A DNA stretch of 25,848 nucleotides from Acidobacteriaceae bacterium (GTDB lineage Bacteria > Acidobacteriota > Terriglobia > Terriglobales > Acidobacteriaceae), in the NCBI GenBank assembly GCA_003154055.1, contig PMCH01000103.1, forward strand, positions 13,614 through 39,461, given 5' to 3'. A program made the position numbers and the translations under genes. Shown here piece by piece: positions 15,977 to 24,604 of this stretch. How positions within the stretch are numbered: position 1 is the stretch's first letter; each line of letters starts with the position of its first letter. The notes under the pieces were generated by a model. It had not been told where the DNA came from, searched no databases, and worked only from the letters and a program-made list of their open reading frames with translations.

Positions 15977-16650
15977 TGAAACCCTGGAAGCGCGCGGTCA
16001 TTTCGATGTTTGCGTGGATCGCATTGGCCATACCAGCCCACGCGGGCGAGGTCATCGACCGCATCGTCGCCAACGTGAACGGCCACATCCTTCTGCAGAG
16101 CGATTGGGAGGAGGAGTTGAGTTTCGAGGCATTCGCGAATGCCCGGCCGCTTGACGCCCTGACCCCTGCGGAACGCAAAGCGGCGCTCGATCGCCTGATC
16201 GACCAGGAACTACTGCGGGAGCAGGTGCGGCCTTCGGAAAGCGCTCCGGCCGAACTGGTGGCGGCCCGCGTGACCGAGATTCGCAAAGCGCTGCTGCTTA
16301 CCTCCGCCGAGGAGTGGCGCGCCGCCCTGCAGCGCTACGGCCTGACGCAACCCGCCATTGAGAAGCGCCTGGGCAACGACATTCAACTCATGCGCCTGGT
16401 CGAAGCCCGTCTACGTCCCTCCATCCAGGTCGACAGCCGTGCCGTGGAGAGCTACTACCGGGAGCGCCTGCTGCCCGAGTTGCAGCGAGCCGGGAACAAA
16501 ACCGTATCCTTACCGGAGGTGTTCGGCCACATCCGGGACCTCCTGACCGAACAAAAGGTCAACCAGTTGCTCGACAGTTGGCTGGTGAGCCTCCGGTCTG
16601 AGAGCCGGATTCAGACTTCGGAATCTACTGCGGGAGAACAGGCCCGTTGA
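15976..16650 (+). CDS. SurA-N-like periplasmic chaperone without a PPIase domain
   Basis: The 224-residue product has a signal peptide (ISMFAWIALAIPAHA, cleavage about residue 23). A SurA/PpiC-type N-terminal chaperone domain follows, beginning with the typical VIDRIVANVNGHILLQSDW. Helical segments include the sequence ALDRLIDQELLREQV. A last helix (EVFGHIRDLLTEQKVNQLLDSWLVSLR) matches the C-terminal piece that packs on the N domain in SurA. No parvulin domain lies between them, so it is a chaperone core only, not a prolyl isomerase. The likely role is guiding unfolded outer-membrane proteins to the Omp85 partner. The ATG overlaps the previous stop (TGATG), and its own stop overlaps the tamB start (TTGA), so the three genes are probably translated together. 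Confidence 0.87.
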   Translation: MKPWKRAVISMFAWIALAIPAHAGEVIDRIVANVNGHILLQSDWEEELSFEAFANARPLDALTPAERKAALDRLIDQELLREQVRPSESAPAELVAARVTEIRKALLLTSAEEWRAALQRYGLTQPAIEKRLGNDIQLMRLVEARLRPSIQVDSRAVESYYRERLLPELQRAGNKTVSLPEVFGHIRDLLTEQKVNQLLDSWLVSLRSESRIQTSESTAGEQAR

Positions 16651-19600
16651 CGGAGCCGACTCCTCACCGCCCTCGCCAATGGTGGAAATACCTTCTTCTG
16701 TTCTTCGCGTTCTGCCTGGCCGGCTTCAGCTTTCTCGGGTGGTACGTCACCACAAATTCTTTTCACCAGGCGGTGCTCCGGCGGCTGGTTGCTTCCCTGG
16801 AGGCGGCGACGGGCGGCCGGGCCGAGATTGGGGAATTTCACACCATCCCGTTGCGCCTTCGGGTAGAAGTTCGCGACGTCACGATTCACGGCCGCGAGTC
16901 TTCTGAGCAGGTCCCGTATCTGCACGTGGACCGCTTGCAAGCCGAATTGAAGATCATCTCGCTGTTCGAGAAGGAAGTGGGTCTCCGCACGCTGGTGCTG
17001 GAGCATCCCGTCGTGCATATCATCGTTTACCCGGACGGATCCACGAACCAGCCGGCACTGAAAATCCACCGGCCGGCGCAAAGCACGCCGGTGGAACAGT
17101 TGTTCTCACTCAGTGTTTCGAGGGTCGAAATGCAGCGGGGAGAGCTGCTGTGGGATTTGAATAAGATACCGCTCGACTTTCACGCACGCGATCTCTCCCT
17201 GGTCTTGAAGTATTCCTTTTTGCACCAGCGCTATGAGGCGCAGGTCGCGCTGGGAGGTGTTTCGACCAGCGTGCAGCAGTATCCGCCGTTTGAGTGGCAC
17301 GGCGATGCGTCGCTGGTCCTTTTCCGTGATCGCGCCGACGTTACTGCATTGACGCTGAGTTCGGGAAAATCGCAGGTCCATTTTTCCGGCGAAGTTCAGA
17401 ATCTTCAGAGCCCGCAGGTGAGCGGCAACTATCGCGGAATGGTGGACCTCTCCGAGTGGGCCGCATGGTTGAGGCAAAAGGAAATTCGCAGGGGCACGGC
17501 GAGTTTCGACGGCAAGGGTTCCTGGAACCTGCGGGACTTTTCGAGCGAGGGCACGCTGCTGGTCAAGGACTTTGACTGGCTCGACAACCGGATGAAATTG
17601 CAGAGCGGCCGGCTCACGGCGAACTACTCCGTCACTCCGCAACACCTGCATCTCTCCTCGCTCAAGATAAGCGGTTTGGGAGGCGAAGTGGCCGGAGACG
17701 TGGATGTGACGAACTGGCAAACCTCGCTCGGGACGGACTCGGGCCGGCAGCATCCCGTGATCGGACGAATTCCTGCCGGGAGCCTGCAGCGCGGTTCCGT
17801 GCGGCTGCATCTGGCGGGTTTGTCCCTGCCTGCGCTGATTCAGATGTTCAGTTCGAAGAAGCTTCCGCTTGACCAGTTGCGCATGGTCGGAGTTGCCAGC
17901 GGAAGCGTCGAGATGCTCTGGGTGGGTTCGATCAAGGATGCCGAAACGCGCATGGACCTAGCCGTCTCTCCGCCCGTGCGCACCCTTCCTCTTGAGCTGC
18001 CGGTGCGGGCCGAGGTCAGGGGCATCTACCGCGGGTCGCGCGATGAGTTGCAGCTCGACCAGTTCAAATGGAATACGCCGTCCTCGGAACTGACGGCGCA
18101 GGGGAATCTGGCCGCGACCTCGGCGCTTCGTTTCTCGGCCTCCAGCCACAACCTCACCGAGTGGGAACCTCTTCTGAAGACGGTGTTCGGCCAGAAGCTG
18201 CCCTTCACGGTCAGTGGCTGGGCGAATCTGAACGGCAACGCCAGCGGGCAGCTCTCGGCATTTCTGCTCAATGGGAACCTGGAGGTCTATGATTTTCAGA
18301 CGGAGCTGCCGTCGAGCGCGGACCATCGCGCGGGCTCGGTTCATTGGGACTCATTGACGACCGCGGTGCAGTATTCGAACCGCAGTGTCGCCGCACGCAA
18401 CGGGGCTCTGATTCACGGGCATGCGGTGGTTCACTTCGACGCCAGCACCGCACTGGTCAATGGAGTGGCAACCGCGAACACTCCCTTCACGGCGAGCGTC
18501 GATGTGCGCGGCGCGGACGTGGCCGAGTTGGAGCAACTGGCGGGGGGCAACTACCCCTTGACTGGAACTCTGGACCTCACGATGCGCGCCTCGGGCACGC
18601 GCGCAAGTCCGCACGGGGAGGGCCGGCTGGAGATCCGCGACGGCAGTGCGTATGGCACACCAGTCCCGTTCTTGCGCAGCGATCTCCGCTTGGCGGATGG
18701 CGAGCTTCAATTCAACAACCTGGAGAGCAGCTTCTACGGCGCTCCGGTGAGCGGAAGCACCGCGGTGAGTACATCGGGCGATTCGTTCCACATCAGCCTT
18801 TCGGGTCGTAACCTGGACCTCGCGGGCTTCCCCAAATTGCAGGGTAACCGCATCACCGTGGATGGCCAAGCTGACTTCACGGTTCGGGGTGCAGGTACGA
18901 TCGAGCAACCGTCGGTGGAAGCCCACATCCATTTTCGCGATCTGGCTTTCGACAAAGAGCGCGCCGGGGACTTCTACATGGATGCCACTACCCACGGCCG
19001 TCAGCTTGCGATCCAAGCTCACTCCGAGTTCGACAAAGCGGATCTGAAAATCCAGGGCACGGTCGGTTTGCAGCACGGTCTGCCCGCTGACTTGAATCTC
19101 TCCTTCCGGCAACTGGATGTGGACTCGCTCCTGAAAATTTACCTGGGCGACAAGGTTACCGGCCATTCCACGCTGGCGGGTGCTATCAGTGTTCGGGGTC
19201 CCCTGCGAAGCCCGCGCGATTGGACACTCTCGGCAAATTTGGACTCTCTTGATGCCGAAATTGAGCACGTCCCGCTTCGCGCTGCCGAGCCTGTCCGTTT
19301 TGAAATATCAGCCCGGGTTCTAAGGCTTGAGAGTCTGCATTTAGCGGGGAGTGGAACGGATTTCACGGCGCACGGGGAGGCGCAGTTGGCGGAGCCGCGC
19401 GAGGTAGATTTTCAGCTGGAAGGCACGGTCAATATGGCGCTGCTTCAGACCATGAACCCCAAGCTCTTTTCCCGCGGAATGCTCGGCCTGCATCTGGTCG
19501 CCAGGGGGACAGTGACGCAGCCGCAACTGCAGGGCACGCTGGAGTTGAAGGATGCCTCCATCAGCCACAACGATTTTCCGAGCGGCCTGAGCGGGCTGAA

Positions 19601-20699
19601 CGGAGTCCTGCAATTTGAGCAGAATCGAATCCGCATTGAACACTTGAGCGGAACCACAGGCGGGGGCACGGTCAGCCTCGCGGGTTCGGGCAGCATCCAG
19701 AATGGTGCGCTGAACATGGACCTGACGGCTACGGCGCGCGATGTTCGGATGCGCTACCCGCCCGGTGTGAGTTCCACCGCCAATGCCGATCTCCGGCTCA
19801 CAGGAACGTCCAATTCAGCGCTGTTGAGCGGCGACGTGCAGGTCACCAAGCTGGCAGTGACGCCCGGGTTCGACTTCGGCTCGTATCTGGCAAGAAGCAA
19901 GCAATCAGGGGTGGTGACCACAAGCGATAGCCTGCAAAGCCGCGTCAAGCTGGATGTTCATGTCGTGACCACCCCCGAGTTGCAGATGCAGACAGCGATT
20001 GCGAAGCTGTCGGGGAATGCTGACCTGCGGGTCCGGGGCAGCGTGGATCGACCGGTGGTGACCGGCCGCGTCAATTCAAATGAGGGGGGTGAGCTTTCCC
20101 TCAACGGAACGAAATACCGGATAGAACGCGGGGATGTGACCTTCTCGAATCCCGCGCGAACGCAAGCGTTCGTCGACATCCAGGCGTCCACGAGAGTACG
20201 GGACTATGACATTACCGTGAACCTGAGCGGGGACGTGAGCCAACCCAACGGTCTGACCGCAAAATGGCGGTCGGAACCGCCTCTCCCCGAAGCCGATGTA
20301 ATTGCACTGCTGGCGCTCGGCCGCACCCGCGAGGAATCCGCCGCCTTGAATTCCGGTGGCGCCTCCGGGTTCACCGGCGAGGCCTCGAACCTGCTCATCA
20401 GTGAAGCCCTGAACAGCGCCGTCAGCAGCCGGGTACAGCGTTTGTTCGGCGTGAGCCGGATCAAGATTGATCCCCAGGGCCTGGCCAGCGAAACCAACGT
20501 GGTGCGCGGCCCTCAGGTCACGATTGAACAGCAGGTGGCCAGCAACGTGACTGTCACCTATAGCACCAACGTCTCCGTCGCATCGCAGCAGATCATCCAG
20601 GCCGTGTACAACGTAACCCGCAACGTCTCCATTGTCGCCTTGCGGGATCAAAACGGCGTGGTCAGCTTCGACATTAAGGTGCGGCAACGCAAGAAGTAG
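16647..20699 (+). CDS. tamB: TamB (DUF490) translocation/assembly module, AsmA-like
   Basis: TamB is a long periplasm-spanning protein anchored in the inner membrane. It works with an Omp85 partner and is linked to outer-membrane protein insertion and phospholipid transport. The 1350 residues start with one membrane helix (about 12-33, YLLLFFAFCLAGFSFLGWYV) and an AsmA-like N-terminal part. Long beta-strand repeats follow, with many DxxxxG and LxGxxxL patterns. The C-terminal DUF490 domain includes YRIERGDVTFSNPA, then LPEADVIALLALG at about 1213-1225, and ends in a strand-rich tail. Length matches the family. TTG at 16647-16649 is the chosen start: it overlaps the preceding stop, GGGAG lies 10 bases upstream, and it precedes the membrane helix by a short basic leader. 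The pairing with the Omp85 gene is the usual TamA-TamB arrangement. Confidence 0.93.
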   Translation: MTEPTPHRPRQWWKYLLLFFAFCLAGFSFLGWYVTTNSFHQAVLRRLVASLEAATGGRAEIGEFHTIPLRLRVEVRDVTIHGRESSEQVPYLHVDRLQAELKIISLFEKEVGLRTLVLEHPVVHIIVYPDGSTNQPALKIHRPAQSTPVEQLFSLSVSRVEMQRGELLWDLNKIPLDFHARDLSLVLKYSFLHQRYEAQVALGGVSTSVQQYPPFEWHGDASLVLFRDRADVTALTLSSGKSQVHFSGEVQNLQSPQVSGNYRGMVDLSEWAAWLRQKEIRRGTASFDGKGSWNLRDFSSEGTLLVKDFDWLDNRMKLQSGRLTANYSVTPQHLHLSSLKISGLGGEVAGDVDVTNWQTSLGTDSGRQHPVIGRIPAGSLQRGSVRLHLAGLSLPALIQMFSSKKLPLDQLRMVGVASGSVEMLWVGSIKDAETRMDLAVSPPVRTLPLELPVRAEVRGIYRGSRDELQLDQFKWNTPSSELTAQGNLAATSALRFSASSHNLTEWEPLLKTVFGQKLPFTVSGWANLNGNASGQLSAFLLNGNLEVYDFQTELPSSADHRAGSVHWDSLTTAVQYSNRSVAARNGALIHGHAVVHFDASTALVNGVATANTPFTASVDVRGADVAELEQLAGGNYPLTGTLDLTMRASGTRASPHGEGRLEIRDGSAYGTPVPFLRSDLRLADGELQFNNLESSFYGAPVSGSTAVSTSGDSFHISLSGRNLDLAGFPKLQGNRITVDGQADFTVRGAGTIEQPSVEAHIHFRDLAFDKERAGDFYMDATTHGRQLAIQAHSEFDKADLKIQGTVGLQHGLPADLNLSFRQLDVDSLLKIYLGDKVTGHSTLAGAISVRGPLRSPRDWTLSANLDSLDAEIEHVPLRAAEPVRFEISARVLRLESLHLAGSGTDFTAHGEAQLAEPREVDFQLEGTVNMALLQTMNPKLFSRGMLGLHLVARGTVTQPQLQGTLELKDASISHNDFPSGLSGLNGVLQFEQNRIRIEHLSGTTGGGTVSLAGSGSIQNGALNMDLTATARDVRMRYPPGVSSTANADLRLTGTSNSALLSGDVQVTKLAVTPGFDFGSYLARSKQSGVVTTSDSLQSRVKLDVHVVTTPELQMQTAIAKLSGNADLRVRGSVDRPVVTGRVNSNEGGELSLNGTKYRIERGDVTFSNPARTQAFVDIQASTRVRDYDITVNLSGDVSQPNGLTAKWRSEPPLPEADVIALLALGRTREESAALNSGGASGFTGEASNLLISEALNSAVSSRVQRLFGVSRIKIDPQGLASETNVVRGPQVTIEQQVASNVTVTYSTNVSVASQQIIQAVYNVTRNVSIVALRDQNGVVSFDIKVRQRKK

Positions 20700-20841
20700 G
20701 CGACCAGGTGACGGCGGATGGCCGACGGTTGCAAGGACGTGACCTTTCCGCCCTTGACAGAAACCTCTAAACCAGCAACCCTAGTTGTTTTTGATCCTCC
20801 TGCTGCGCCGTTCCGGGCAAGCCAAGAAAGAAGACGACAGA

Positions 20842-21822
20842 GTGCGAGTTCGGGTCTTTTACCACGACAAGTGTTTCGATGGGGCTTCTTCGGCGGCATT
20901 GTTCTCCCGCTTCTACCGGGAACGCATCCGCAGCGACGGGGAGTTCGTCTTCAGCGGACTGTTGCACCGCGCCGGCGCGCTCTTCGAGGAAAGAGATTTC
21001 GACGGCGATGAAAACGCGATCGTCGATTTCAAATACTCCAGTTCGCCGAAGATCACCTGGTGGTTTGACCACCACGAGAGCGCTTTTCTTTCTCCCGCCG
21101 ACGCCGCGCATTTCGAGCAGGAGCACAGCAATCGCAAGTTTTATGATCCGGATTTCAAGTCCTGCACCAGTTTCATCGCCGCGATCGCCGAGCAGCGCTT
21201 CGGCTTCGATCCGCGGTCGGTGGCGGAACTGGTGCACTGGACCGATATCGTGGACGGCGCCATGTACGAAGATGCACGGTCTGCGGTCGAGATGAAAGCG
21301 CCGGCCATGAAGCTCACCATGGCGATCGAGGCATCGCAGGATCCGAATTTCGTCAAGAAACTGATTCCGCTCCTCGCCTATGAACCCTTGGCCAATATCC
21401 TGGAGAAGCCTTTTGTGGCGTCGGTCCTGCCGCCACTGCTGGAACGGCACCGGCGCTCGCAGGAAATTTTGAGGAAACGCACGGAAGAGAAGGACGGCAC
21501 GATCTACTTCGATATCACTGACCTCGACCTGGAGGGCTACAACAAATTTGTGCCCTACTATCTCCACCCTGATTCGATATATAGCGTGGGCCTGAGCAAG
21601 AGCTCATTCCGCGTCAAGGTGTCGGTGGGCTCGAATCCCTGGTCGAAACGGGAACCGACAGTGAATCTGGCGAAGGTGTGCGAACGCTATGGCGGCGGGG
21701 GACATGCCCGGGTGGGAGCGATTTCCTTCGAACCGGAGGAGAACGAGGCCGCGCACAAAGCAGCCCATGAGATTGTGGAGGAACTTCGCGCCAGTGTGCG
21801 GCAGGGGAGCGGAACGCGCTGA
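20842..21822 (+). CDS. DHH/DHHA1-family phosphoesterase
   Basis: The fold resembles RecJ/NrnA-type phosphoesterases that cleave phosphodiester bonds in short nucleic acids or cyclic dinucleotides with Mn2+. From the GTG at 20842 the protein has 326 residues. It has a metal-binding start YHDKCFDGASS (H8, D9, D13), VDF (D62), the DHH triad FDHH (D76-H78), TDIVD (about 135-139), and a DHHA1 substrate domain ending in YGGGGHARVG (GGGGH at 284-288). All expected motifs are intact; the substrate cannot be told. The frame is open to a TTG at 20785, but the extra 19 residues are basic/hydrophobic and lack family similarity. The ribosome site before the GTG is weak (AAGAAAGAAG). It lies 142 bases after tamB and may have its own promoter. 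Confidence 0.87.
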   Translation: MRVRVFYHDKCFDGASSAALFSRFYRERIRSDGEFVFSGLLHRAGALFEERDFDGDENAIVDFKYSSSPKITWWFDHHESAFLSPADAAHFEQEHSNRKFYDPDFKSCTSFIAAIAEQRFGFDPRSVAELVHWTDIVDGAMYEDARSAVEMKAPAMKLTMAIEASQDPNFVKKLIPLLAYEPLANILEKPFVASVLPPLLERHRRSQEILRKRTEEKDGTIYFDITDLDLEGYNKFVPYYLHPDSIYSVGLSKSSFRVKVSVGSNPWSKREPTVNLAKVCERYGGGGHARVGAISFEPEENEAAHKAAHEIVEELRASVRQGSGTR

Positions 21823-21898
21823 TCTCCCGCCGCAAGTCCGGAGCCACCGAAGTTCGCTGATCTTGATAATCTAGAAGGTAGTCCCCACTCACCCTGAC

Positions 21899-22420
21899 AT
21901 GCATCCGCACGTTCACGATCCCGCGCACATCAAGGGCATCCGCACCGTTGCCACCATTGAATTTACCAAGGGCGTGGTGGTTGTTCTCGCCGGGCTGGGC
22001 GCTTTTTCGATGCGCCACAAGAGCATCTGGGGTATTGCCGAAAGCTTCCTCGAGTTCTTCCATGCCAATCCCTACAACCACTATGTGGGCGTGTTCATCA
22101 ACCTGGTTTACAGGGTGAGCGATGTGAGGCTGTGGAAGATCGCGCTGGCCGCGACGATCTACACGATCATTCGGTTCGTTGAGGCGTATGGATTGTGGTA
22201 CCTGCGCGCCTGGGCGGAGTGGCTGGCGATTGCCTCGGGGACGATCTACATTCCGTTTGAAGTGATCGACATGATCCGGCACCCCAGGGGGTTCGGAGCA
22301 TTGGTCTTGGTGGTGAACGTGGCGATCGTGCTCTATATGCTCTACGTGCGCCTGGATGCCCTGGAGAAGCGCCGGGTGCGGCTGGCACAGCAGGCAGCAG
22401 AAACGGAGTCGGGCACATAG
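21899..22420 (+). CDS. DUF2127 family membrane protein
   Basis: The 173-residue product has a short His-rich start (MHPHVHDPAHIKGIR). About four hydrophobic segments follow: around 18-37 (IEFTKGVVVVLAGLGAF), 62-70, 80-106 (IALAATIYTIIRFVEAYGLWYL) and 134-149 (ALVLVVNVAIVLYMLY). A charged C-terminal helix ends the protein. The IRFVEAYGLWYLRAWAEWLA region, followed by IYIPFEVIDMI, is the DUF2127 hallmark. The function is unknown. The ATG at 21899 lacks a clear Shine-Dalgarno sequence; GAAGG lies about 20 bases upstream. It follows the DHH gene by 76 bases and is convergent with the S9 peptidase gene. Confidence 0.85.
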   Translation: MHPHVHDPAHIKGIRTVATIEFTKGVVVVLAGLGAFSMRHKSIWGIAESFLEFFHANPYNHYVGVFINLVYRVSDVRLWKIALAATIYTIIRFVEAYGLWYLRAWAEWLAIASGTIYIPFEVIDMIRHPRGFGALVLVVNVAIVLYMLYVRLDALEKRRVRLAQQAAETESGT

Positions 22421-22440
22421 TCGGCAGTCGACTACCGACT
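22419..22440. terminator. Near-palindrome between convergent genes, possible bidirectional terminator
   Basis: A 22-base near-palindrome runs from 22419 to 22440, with AGTCGG and CCGACT as outer arms, AGTCGACT at the centre, and one mismatched pair. It touches the stop codons of both convergent genes (TAG at 22418-22420 and the complement of TCA at 22440-22442). No T-tract follows on either strand, so termination would be weak or of another type. Confidence 0.35.
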
Positions 22441-24413
22441 CACTCAGTCAGCGAACATCCACAATCCGCCGGTGGAACGTGCGCCTTTAGAAAATCAGCC
22501 ACCCGCTTATACGCATCAATCTGGTGCTCGACGCGCGCGAAGCCGTGGCCTTCGTTTTCATAGACCTTATATTCGACCACCCCGCCGCGCTTCTTGATCG
22601 CGTCCACTACCTGCTGTGCTTCCGTCTTCGGACAACGCGGATCGTTGCCACCCGCCAGCAGATACAAGGGGGCTTTGATTTTGTCCACGAAATTAATGGG
22701 AGAGCGATCCTCGTAGAGCGCCTTGTTCTTGTCGAGATCGCCCATCGTCGCCAGATCGCTTTGCTGCAGCACGGGGTCTTCGTTTTTGATCTCGGTAAAC
22801 CAGTTCACGAAGGGCACGATCGGAATTCCAGCCGCCCACACGTCCGGCGCTTTGGTGACGCCCATCATGGTCAGGTAGCCGCCATAGCTGCCGCCCATGA
22901 GGATGAGTTTTTTTGGATCGACGTATCCAGTTTGCTTGATCCAGTCAGCGGCCGACAGTACATCCTGCAAGTCGCCGCCACCCATATCGAACAGGTTGGC
23001 CTGCTGAAACTCCTTGCCGTATCCGGTCGAGCCGCGATAGTTCGGCGCGATCACCAAATATCCCTGGTTTGCCATGTACTGGACGAACCGGTTGAACGTG
23101 TTCATGGTCTGTGCAGTTGGGCCGCCATGCACGTACACAATCGCGGGGTGCTGTCCGTTGCGGGGCAGGTTGTAGGGGACATAAACGAATGCCGAGATGG
23201 TCCACTTGCCGTCTTTGCTTGGATAGTGCACGAGAACAGGTTCGACCATGTCCTGCGAACGCACGCCGCCGACCAGCGAGTGCGTAAGTTGGTGTGACTT
23301 GCCATCGGCCAGGCTGTAGACCCAGAGATCGCCGGGTGAACCCGCGCCGGTGTGGTAGTAGAGCAGACGCGAATTGTCGCGGCTGAAAGCAGTAGCTGCG
23401 CCGACGGGCTCATTCAGTCCCTTCGGAAGCGGCAGCGCCCGCGCCTTCGAGGTTGAAGAATCGTGCAGGTAGATTTCGGTATTGCCGTCCACATTGGCGG
23501 TGTAGGTCAGGTGGCGGCCATCCGCGGAGAAGAATCCGCCGGAGACCTCCCACTTGTCTTGCGTGAGCCACCGCACTTTCTTCGTTGCGATGTCGAGCAA
23601 GCCGGCATTGTCGTAGCCGTTGCCCGCGTTCGACGTGATCAGAACATGCTTGCCATCAGGGGACACGTCGTTCGCGGTGTAAAGGGCTTCGCCATCGTGT
23701 GGCGTCAAGAGGGTGCTTTGCGCGGTGGCGACGTCCGCCACGAAGAGACTTGAGTCCGTGCCTTTGGCCTGCGCTTGCGTGTAGACGATGAACTGGCCGT
23801 CCTTCGACCAGATCGGGCCAACGTTCATGCGGTCGTTGGCAGTGCCGGTGGTCAGGTGCTTCACGTCGCGCTGCAGAGAGTCATAAACGTCGATCTCAAA
23901 CACCGAAGACGTCTTCGGCTTGACCATGTAGGCGAGGTAGCGTCCATCCGGCGACCAGGCCGGGCTCTCTTCCGCAATCTCGCGAGTGTTGGTCACGTTC
24001 ACGACCTGCCCGGTCTTGGGCGACACGAGAAAGATGTCCCACTGCTCATCACCGTCGTAATCGGACATATAGGCGATCCACTTGCCATCGGGGGACCATG
24101 CGGGTGAAGTCTGGCGCTGATCGCTCACCGTCAATTGCATCGGCCATCCACCCTCGGAGGGGACCAGCCAGAGATTGTTGCGTCCGCTCAAATTGGTGAT
24201 GAACGCGACGGTCTTGCCATCTGGAGACCAGTCGGGGCGGCCGACCTGCCGGGTCATATACAGCTTTTCGATGGAGAGATTCTTCTCCGCTTGTGCGTTG
24301 GGCTTGGAGGTAATCTGCTTCGGATCAGTGATGACCTGGGGGGAGGGGAGTGTCTGCGTTTCGCCAACGATACTCATCAGAACGACCATAGCAAATAGGG
24401 AAACAAAGCGCAT
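22440..24413 (-). CDS. Secreted S9 family prolyl oligopeptidase-type peptidase (acylaminoacyl/dipeptidyl peptidase-like)
   Basis: The 657-residue protein starts with a signal peptide (FVSLFAMVVLMSIVG). Its N-terminal half is a TolB/PD40 beta-propeller with repeated WSPDGK-type motifs (for example PDWSPDGK, PAWSPDGK, PAWSPDGR, GPIWSKDGQ, VSPDGK). The C-terminal alpha/beta-hydrolase domain has the oxyanion HGGP (429-432), nucleophile S509 in GGSYGG, acid D591 in GGNDPRCP and H623 in EGHGF, a complete triad. It likely cleaves peptides or amino-acid derivatives in the periplasm or outside. The ATG at 24413 has GAGG 6 bases upstream and is preferred over an in-frame ATG at 24473, which would add 20 residues. 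It is divergent from the amino-acid permease, so a peptide-use link is possible but unproven. Confidence 0.93.
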   Translation of the reverse strand: MRFVSLFAMVVLMSIVGETQTLPSPQVITDPKQITSKPNAQAEKNLSIEKLYMTRQVGRPDWSPDGKTVAFITNLSGRNNLWLVPSEGGWPMQLTVSDQRQTSPAWSPDGKWIAYMSDYDGDEQWDIFLVSPKTGQVVNVTNTREIAEESPAWSPDGRYLAYMVKPKTSSVFEIDVYDSLQRDVKHLTTGTANDRMNVGPIWSKDGQFIVYTQAQAKGTDSSLFVADVATAQSTLLTPHDGEALYTANDVSPDGKHVLITSNAGNGYDNAGLLDIATKKVRWLTQDKWEVSGGFFSADGRHLTYTANVDGNTEIYLHDSSTSKARALPLPKGLNEPVGAATAFSRDNSRLLYYHTGAGSPGDLWVYSLADGKSHQLTHSLVGGVRSQDMVEPVLVHYPSKDGKWTISAFVYVPYNLPRNGQHPAIVYVHGGPTAQTMNTFNRFVQYMANQGYLVIAPNYRGSTGYGKEFQQANLFDMGGGDLQDVLSAADWIKQTGYVDPKKLILMGGSYGGYLTMMGVTKAPDVWAAGIPIVPFVNWFTEIKNEDPVLQQSDLATMGDLDKNKALYEDRSPINFVDKIKAPLYLLAGGNDPRCPKTEAQQVVDAIKKRGGVVEYKVYENEGHGFARVEHQIDAYKRVADFLKAHVPPADCGCSLTE

Positions 24414-24458
24414 GGATGCCTCGGGTGAGATCAAGAATAGAAAGTCTAACAAAGCGTT

Positions 24459-24488
24459 AACCACAAAGGACACAAAGGGACACTAGGG
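24459..24488. repeat. Single-arm dispersed repeat (CACAAAGGA type)
   Basis: Three imperfect tandem units (CACAAAGGA, CACAAAGGGA, CACTAGGG) lie in the gap between the divergent S9 and permease genes. The period of 9-10 bases is like that of the inverted-repeat arms near lysC, but no complementary arm is visible nearby. I take it as a solitary or decayed member of the same style of element. Confidence 0.6.
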
Positions 24489-24604
24489 AAATCGCTGGTA
24501 TTCGGGATTTGAATTTACTGGGTGGTCTTTTCTATCCCTGGTGGTTCATGCTTTTGCTTGCATTTCACGCTCCAGAACTGCATCATCCTTCGCTGGACGA
24601 CGAG

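Noticed and set aside
18351..19268. Open frame of 305 codons on the minus strand inside tamB
   Set aside because: It is antisense to TamB, whose frame is continuous and family-like, and it shows no domain of its own.
20754..20759. Perfect TTGACA before the DHH gene as a promoter -35
   Set aside because: No acceptable -10 hexamer occurs at 16-18 bases downstream (AACCCT at 17), so I do not list it as a promoter.
20727..20780. GGTTGC/GCAACC pair as a terminator after tamB
   Set aside because: It has only 6 base pairs with a loop above 40 bases. The T-run that follows belongs to the open frame upstream of the DHH gene and gives no convincing terminator.
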